The position numbers and the translations under genes are program-made. Below are positions 29,595 to 33,299 of a stretch of 33,299 bases of DNA, in pieces; position 1 is the stretch's first letter, and each line of letters begins with the position of its first letter. The stretch is from Candidatus Moraniibacteriota bacterium. GTDB lineage: Bacteria > Patescibacteriota > Minisyncoccia > Moranbacterales > GWC2-37-73. Below the pieces are notes generated by a model that saw only the letters and a program-made list of their open reading frames with translations, had not been told where the DNA came from and searched no databases. Location of the stretch: assembly GCA_028715015.1 (NCBI GenBank), contig JAQTLF010000010.1, forward strand, positions 1 to 33,299, given 5' to 3'.

Positions 29595-31025
29595 ATGTTG
29601 GAAATTTTTAAAAATGGAAGCAAGTTGTTGGGCATGAATGCTCGCAATCTTGATTACATTCGTCCATACAACAGAAAACGTGCCAAAAGATTGGCGGATG
29701 ACAAGATCTTGAGCAAAAGAATGCTCAGGAAGGCAGGCATTCCGGTTCCGAAATTGTTGGCAAAAATAAAGACAGTCGATGAATTGGAAAATTTCGATTG
29801 GTTTTCTTTGCCGAACACTTTTGCCTTGAAACCCAACAGGGGATTTGGCGGAGGAGGAATTATGGTCGTTTATGGAAAAAAGAAAACTTTCAAATGCGTT
29901 TCTCCGGACGGAACCGAAATTGTTCCTGATCCTGTTTGGATAAAATCCGATGGATCAAAGGTGACTGTGAGCGATTTGAAAAGCCACATCCGCAACATTC
30001 TGGATGGTGCATTTTCACTGGCCAACATTCCGGACGTGGCTTTTTTTGAAGAACGTCTGACATTGTTGAAACTTTTCAAGCCATATGCCTACAAAGGAAT
30101 TCCCGACATTCGCGTGATCGTTTTCAATCGCATTCCAGTGATGGCCATGCTTCGTTTGCCTACCAAAGAATCTGGCGGAAAAGCCAATTTGCAACAAGGC
30201 GGAATCGGAGTGGGCATCGACTTGGCAACCGGTGTGACCACTACTGCTGTTTTGGGCAAAGGAAAAATCATCGACTATGTGCCAGGAACAAGAATGTTGC
30301 TTTCCGGAATCAGGATTCCATATTGGAAAGATATTTTGCTGTTGGCCGTGAAGGCTCAGGAAATTTCTGGCATGGGATATTTGGGAGCGGATGTGGCCAT
30401 CGATCGTGAACGCGGACCGGTGTTTTTGGAAATAAACGCCCGTCCCGGTTTGGCGATCCAAGTTGCCAATCTTTCCGGACTCAGGGAAAGATTGGAACGC
30501 ATCAAAGGTTTGAAAATAAAAACAGCCGCCCGCGGGGTGCGCGTGGGAAGGGATTTGTTCGGAGGGGAAATCGAGGAAGAACTCGAGGAAATTTCCGGAC
30601 GAAAAGTTATCGGAACAATTGAAAAAATAAAGCTAATGGGCATAAAAGGACGGACTGTTGAGCTCGAAGCAAAAATTGATACGGGCGCAGGATTCACTTC
30701 AATCGATATCGATTTGGCACAGCAACTTGGCTTTGAGGACACGGTGGCTGAATATCAAAAAATTGAAACAACATACAAGGACATCAGACATCTGAGCAAA
30801 AAAGAGCGTTGGGATATTTACAAACACATTCCTCATCTTGAAAGCATGGTGGTTGTCAATTCTGCCAGCGGTTCGACTTATCGTCCAACAATTAAAATCA
30901 CGGTTATTATGGATGATGTCGTGATTCCCACCAAGGTGACTCTGATCAACCGTGCACATTTGAAATATCCTATAATTATCGGCAAAAGAAATTTGAAGAA
31001 GTTTTTGATTGATGTAAATAAATGA
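29595..31025 (+). CDS. RimK-like ATP-grasp ligase fused to retropepsin-like protease
   Basis: This 476-residue protein has two parts. Residues ~1-310 are an alpha-L-glutamate-ligase-like ATP-grasp domain: FALKPNRGFGGGGIMVVYGK, PDIRVIVFNRIPVMAMLRLPT, GGIGVGIDLATG, YLGADVAIDRERGPVFLEINARPGLAIQ. Residues ~340-476 are an aspartic-protease-like domain with LEAKIDTGAGFTSI (D362-T-G) and the RimB-like C-terminus YPIIIGKRNLKKFLIDV. In many Gammaproteobacteria these are separate neighbouring genes; here they are one chain. The likely role is peptide-bond addition and removal on an unknown substrate at the membrane with the 7TM partner. The start abuts the previous stop. Confidence 0.88.
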   Translation: MLEIFKNGSKLLGMNARNLDYIRPYNRKRAKRLADDKILSKRMLRKAGIPVPKLLAKIKTVDELENFDWFSLPNTFALKPNRGFGGGGIMVVYGKKKTFKCVSPDGTEIVPDPVWIKSDGSKVTVSDLKSHIRNILDGAFSLANIPDVAFFEERLTLLKLFKPYAYKGIPDIRVIVFNRIPVMAMLRLPTKESGGKANLQQGGIGVGIDLATGVTTTAVLGKGKIIDYVPGTRMLLSGIRIPYWKDILLLAVKAQEISGMGYLGADVAIDRERGPVFLEINARPGLAIQVANLSGLRERLERIKGLKIKTAARGVRVGRDLFGGEIEEELEEISGRKVIGTIEKIKLMGIKGRTVELEAKIDTGAGFTSIDIDLAQQLGFEDTVAEYQKIETTYKDIRHLSKKERWDIYKHIPHLESMVVVNSASGSTYRPTIKITVIMDDVVIPTKVTLINRAHLKYPIIIGKRNLKKFLIDVNK

Positions 31026-31032
31026 AAATTTT

Positions 31033-31983
31033 ATGAAAAATATTGTAACTATATATTATGGTGATGATTGGGACAAGGAAATTCCTATAAAAAATGAGGC
31101 CACCAGAAAATCTTTTGAAAACTGGCATAAAAAAAGTTTTGAGCAAGGTGTTGAAATGTATAGATCAAGCGTCAAATGGTATGATGCTGTCAGCGGTGTT
31201 TTTAAAAAGGCTTGGATTTTTCGCGATGGGAAATGGCACAAAATTGAAAAAGATATACGAGCAGACTTGATATACGATAAGGTTGGAGGTGCACATAATT
31301 ATGAGCTGCATGATCTTAAAATGAGGATGTTGGAAAACAGCAAAGTTTTTAATGTGCCACTCTTTCAAACATTCTTGAATAATAAAATTTCGCAATACGT
31401 TATGTTTGGGGAATTTATGCCTAAGACTTTTTTGGCGTTGAATGATGAAGAATTTTATCAATGCATTGAAAAGATAATCTCAGGCAAAGTTGTTATAAAA
31501 AAAATATATGGTAGCGGAGGATTCGGAGTTTCAATTGAAGAAAAGGGTCAATTGAATCAGGAAAAACGAGAATACCCAGTGCTTATCCAAGAATTCATTC
31601 AAAGCACAGGAGGTATTCCTGGTTTTTCACCAAAGGGAGTGGTGGCAGATCTTCGCATGGTATATTTCAATCACAAATTTTCCTATGCCTTGTCGCGCGT
31701 GGCAAAAGGTGATTCCTTGTTTACGAATTTTCATCAAGGTGCGACGGCCGTCATGGTTCCAGTAGAAAAAATTCCTGAAGATGCAAAACGAATTGTACAA
31801 AAAATTGTTGAAAAATTGCATATTTTCCCTAAAGCACTATATTCTATAGACCTTATGTTTTCAGATGATGGGAAACCTTTTGTTATTGAAATGAACACCA
31901 CACCAGGTCTTGATTTGTTGGGACAATTTGGCAGCAAGCAGCAACAAGATGATTTTTTTAATGACTTTATAGGTCTTTTGTAA
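31033..31983 (+). CDS. ATP-grasp (RimK-like) enzyme
   Basis: This 316-residue protein has an N-terminal region with ADLIYDKVGGAHN, then the ATP-grasp core: VVIKKIYGSGGFGVSI (ATP-binding Lys and Gly loop), YPVLIQEFIQ, VVADLRMVYFNHKFSYALSRVAKGD and the metal-binding LYSIDLMFSDDGKPFVIEMNTTPGL. Such enzymes ligate a carboxylate to an amine. The substrate is unknown. It starts 7 nt after the ligase-protease gene and lies 3 nt before the glycosyltransferase, so it is probably in one operon. It is more AT-rich than the two genes before it. Confidence 0.85.
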   Translation: MKNIVTIYYGDDWDKEIPIKNEATRKSFENWHKKSFEQGVEMYRSSVKWYDAVSGVFKKAWIFRDGKWHKIEKDIRADLIYDKVGGAHNYELHDLKMRMLENSKVFNVPLFQTFLNNKISQYVMFGEFMPKTFLALNDEEFYQCIEKIISGKVVIKKIYGSGGFGVSIEEKGQLNQEKREYPVLIQEFIQSTGGIPGFSPKGVVADLRMVYFNHKFSYALSRVAKGDSLFTNFHQGATAVMVPVEKIPEDAKRIVQKIVEKLHIFPKALYSIDLMFSDDGKPFVIEMNTTPGLDLLGQFGSKQQQDDFFNDFIGLL

Positions 31984-31986
31984 GAA

Positions 31987-33021
31987 ATGGATTCGAAAAA
32001 AAAGATAAGAATAGCCATTGTTGCACCACCATTCGGAAATAATGGTGGACCTGAGATTGTGGCTCAAAATCTTACTGATGCTTTGTTGGAAATCGGCGTT
32101 GATGTGACTTTTTTTGCGCCAGCTGATTTCATTACTAACGCTAAACATGTGCATACCTTACCAGTGAGTCTTTGGAAAATAAAAGATTTTAAAAATCAAT
32201 CAAAAGAGGAAAGGAGAAATTTAAGGATAAAAAGTCAGATGGAAGTTTTGAAATATCAGAAAGATTTTGATATTGTTCATCTTCATTCTCAAAAATATGC
32301 ACATCTGGTTGGTGAGCTGATAAAAAAACCTTGCGTTTTGACTTTTCACAATAAAATAGAACAACTGGAATTTGAAAAAATAAAAAAAACAGGAATTTTT
32401 ACCGTATCACTTTCTGAGACTCATGGAAATGGATTGGAGCTGTCTGCAATTATTCCAAATGGAATTCCAGTTGAAAATATTAATCCTTCGTTTGAAAAGG
32501 GGAAATATTTGATTGCTATCGGCAGATTGACAGAATCAAAAGGTATTGATATTGCGATAAAAATTGCCAAAAAAGCGCAAAAGAAACTTTATATTTTTGG
32601 TAGGATTGGAGATTCGCTGGAAAGACAGCAATATTTTAATGAAAAAATAAAACCATTGCTGGATGAAAATATAATCTATAAGGGAGAAGTTTCACAAAAA
32701 GAAATATTTGAATATTTGAAAAATGCTGAAGCATTGATATCTCCGATAAGAAGAATCACAAAAGTTTGCCCATTGACCGTGATCGAATCTTTGGCGTGCG
32801 GAACTCCTGTTATAGGGTCATTAATGAATCCAACGCCAGAAATATTGCAAGATAATTCAATAGCATGTCTTTCTGGCGAAATGGATGTTTTGGTTGATGC
32901 GGCAAGAAATATCGAAAGATTTGATAGAAAAAAATGTCGTAAGGTTGCAGAAACATATTTTAGCAACATAGTCATGGCAAAAAAATATTTGGAGTTGTAT
33001 GAAAAAATATTGAAAGCCTGA
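31987..33021 (+). CDS. glycosyltransferase family 4
   Basis: This 344-residue GT-B enzyme has an N-terminal domain with IAIVAPPFGNNGGPEIVAQNL and DIVHLHSQKYAHLVG, the linker motif IIPNGIPVENI, and the C-terminal sugar-nucleotide domain with LIAIGRLTESKGIDIAI, LYIFGRIGD, EVSQKEIFEYLKNAEALISP and the family's E-x7-E-like LTVIESLACGTPVIGS. It probably transfers a sugar to a lipid carrier or a surface glycan. Its place among ligase genes suggests a glycopeptide or glycan product. Confidence 0.9.
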   Translation: MDSKKKIRIAIVAPPFGNNGGPEIVAQNLTDALLEIGVDVTFFAPADFITNAKHVHTLPVSLWKIKDFKNQSKEERRNLRIKSQMEVLKYQKDFDIVHLHSQKYAHLVGELIKKPCVLTFHNKIEQLEFEKIKKTGIFTVSLSETHGNGLELSAIIPNGIPVENINPSFEKGKYLIAIGRLTESKGIDIAIKIAKKAQKKLYIFGRIGDSLERQQYFNEKIKPLLDENIIYKGEVSQKEIFEYLKNAEALISPIRRITKVCPLTVIESLACGTPVIGSLMNPTPEILQDNSIACLSGEMDVLVDAARNIERFDRKKCRKVAETYFSNIVMAKKYLELYEKILKA

Positions 33022-33040
33022 ACAAGGCAAGAGCGAACCT

Positions 33041-33299
33041 ATGGAACAAGCAGCACGAATAAGTGAACTGAAAAACCCAAATCTTGTACTAAAAAAGAAG
33101 ATATTGGAATTTTATAATGCAGGATTTCCAAAATCCCAATGGGACATGGAAAAACTGGATTATTTTTTTTGCGAAAAAAACAAGGGCATTTGTCTTGTTG
33201 TTGAGAAAGAAAATGAAATAGGCGGAATGATAATCGGCAGAAAAAACAAAGTCACAAAAAATTGTGTGACACTGAGCGCTTTGTTGGTCGGTGATGATT
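33041..33299 (+). CDS. probable GNAT acetyltransferase (5' part, runs off the window)
   Basis: The first 86 codons from the ATG at 33041 read MEQAARISELKNPNLVLKKK, then ILEFYNAGFPKSQWDM, followed by GICLVVEKENEIGGMIIGR and VTLSALLVGDD. The order helix - strand (CLVVEKENEIGGMI) - strand (TLSALLVGD) is that of the N-terminal half of GNAT N-acetyltransferases; the acetyl-CoA loop would lie beyond the window. It starts 19 nt after the glycosyltransferase and is probably part of the same operon. Confidence 0.6.
   Translation, partial: MEQAARISELKNPNLVLKKKILEFYNAGFPKSQWDMEKLDYFFCEKNKGICLVVEKENEIGGMIIGRKNKVTKNCVTLSALLVGDD

Noticed and set aside
9708-33021. UGA recoded as glycine (as in SR1/Gracilibacteria)
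   Set aside because: Complete genes such as the radical SAM and GT4 genes end at UGA at the expected length, and no in-frame UGA is needed to restore any domain.

Overview
The window looks like a chromosomal segment of a Candidate Phyla Radiation (Patescibacteria/Parcubacteria-type, perhaps Moranbacteria-like) bacterium. This is inferred from the mix of AT-rich DNA, compact genes, single-copy replication and repair genes, type IV pilus ATPase, TrmB-family regulators, lamin-tail surface protein, and many short palindromic intergenic repeats. No rRNA, tRNA or CRISPR array was seen. UGA is used as a stop, so this is not a UGA-glycine lineage.

Layout. 1-7366: the tail of a DciA-like (DUF721) gene and rpsT on +, then convergent to them a minus-strand block trmB1-polA-mutM-DUF3048-holA. 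7376-11073: an accessory, more AT-rich stretch with a class I methyltransferase, a B12-binding-type radical SAM enzyme, a second methyltransferase and a small unknown protein; the first gene has a strong sigma70 promoter whose -35 overlaps a candidate TrmB operator. 11180-14455: a small unknown gene, a kinase-fold protein divergent from an SLC30A9-like cation transporter, tsaE, and a small lipoprotein. 14612-19081: a degenerate DHH-family protein, a 115-bp MITE-like element, and an unusual single-chain tandem PilB/GspE ATPase. 19127-19376 (minus): a probable structured noncoding RNA with promoter, rod-like fold and terminator (6S-like layout). 19598-23846: ruvB, a small membrane protein, a PH-domain membrane protein and a large lamin-tail/PKD exported protein. 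23888-26031 (minus): a HTH-HATPase plus STAS-like (DUF4325) pair, then an operon of three small unknown proteins. 26432-28740: second TrmB regulator, yebC, ruvC. 28938-33299: a co-directional operon of a 7TM protein, a RimK-like ligase fused to a retropepsin-like protease, a second ATP-grasp enzyme, a GT4 glycosyltransferase and the start of a probable GNAT enzyme.

The most unusual signals are: (i) dispersed intergenic repeats that appear to have inserted in frame into mutM and tsaE, and probably into the lamin-tail gene; (ii) the two-module PilB with both ATPase sites intact; (iii) a putative noncoding RNA between pilB and ruvB; (iv) a DNA-binding HATPase/STAS switch; (v) a membrane-linked ligase-protease fusion operon; (vi) -10 boxes exactly 7 nt upstream of several ATGs, suggesting leaderless mRNAs, in contrast with accessory genes that have full promoters, Shine-Dalgarno sequences and terminators; and (vii) matching candidate operators next to both TrmB genes.

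Functional links: ruvB/ruvC/polA/mutM/holA/DciA-like cover replication and repair; the PilB protein and the lamin-tail protein are cell-surface functions; the last operon probably modifies a peptide or glycan at the membrane. All functions are assigned from motifs read by eye, without database searches.
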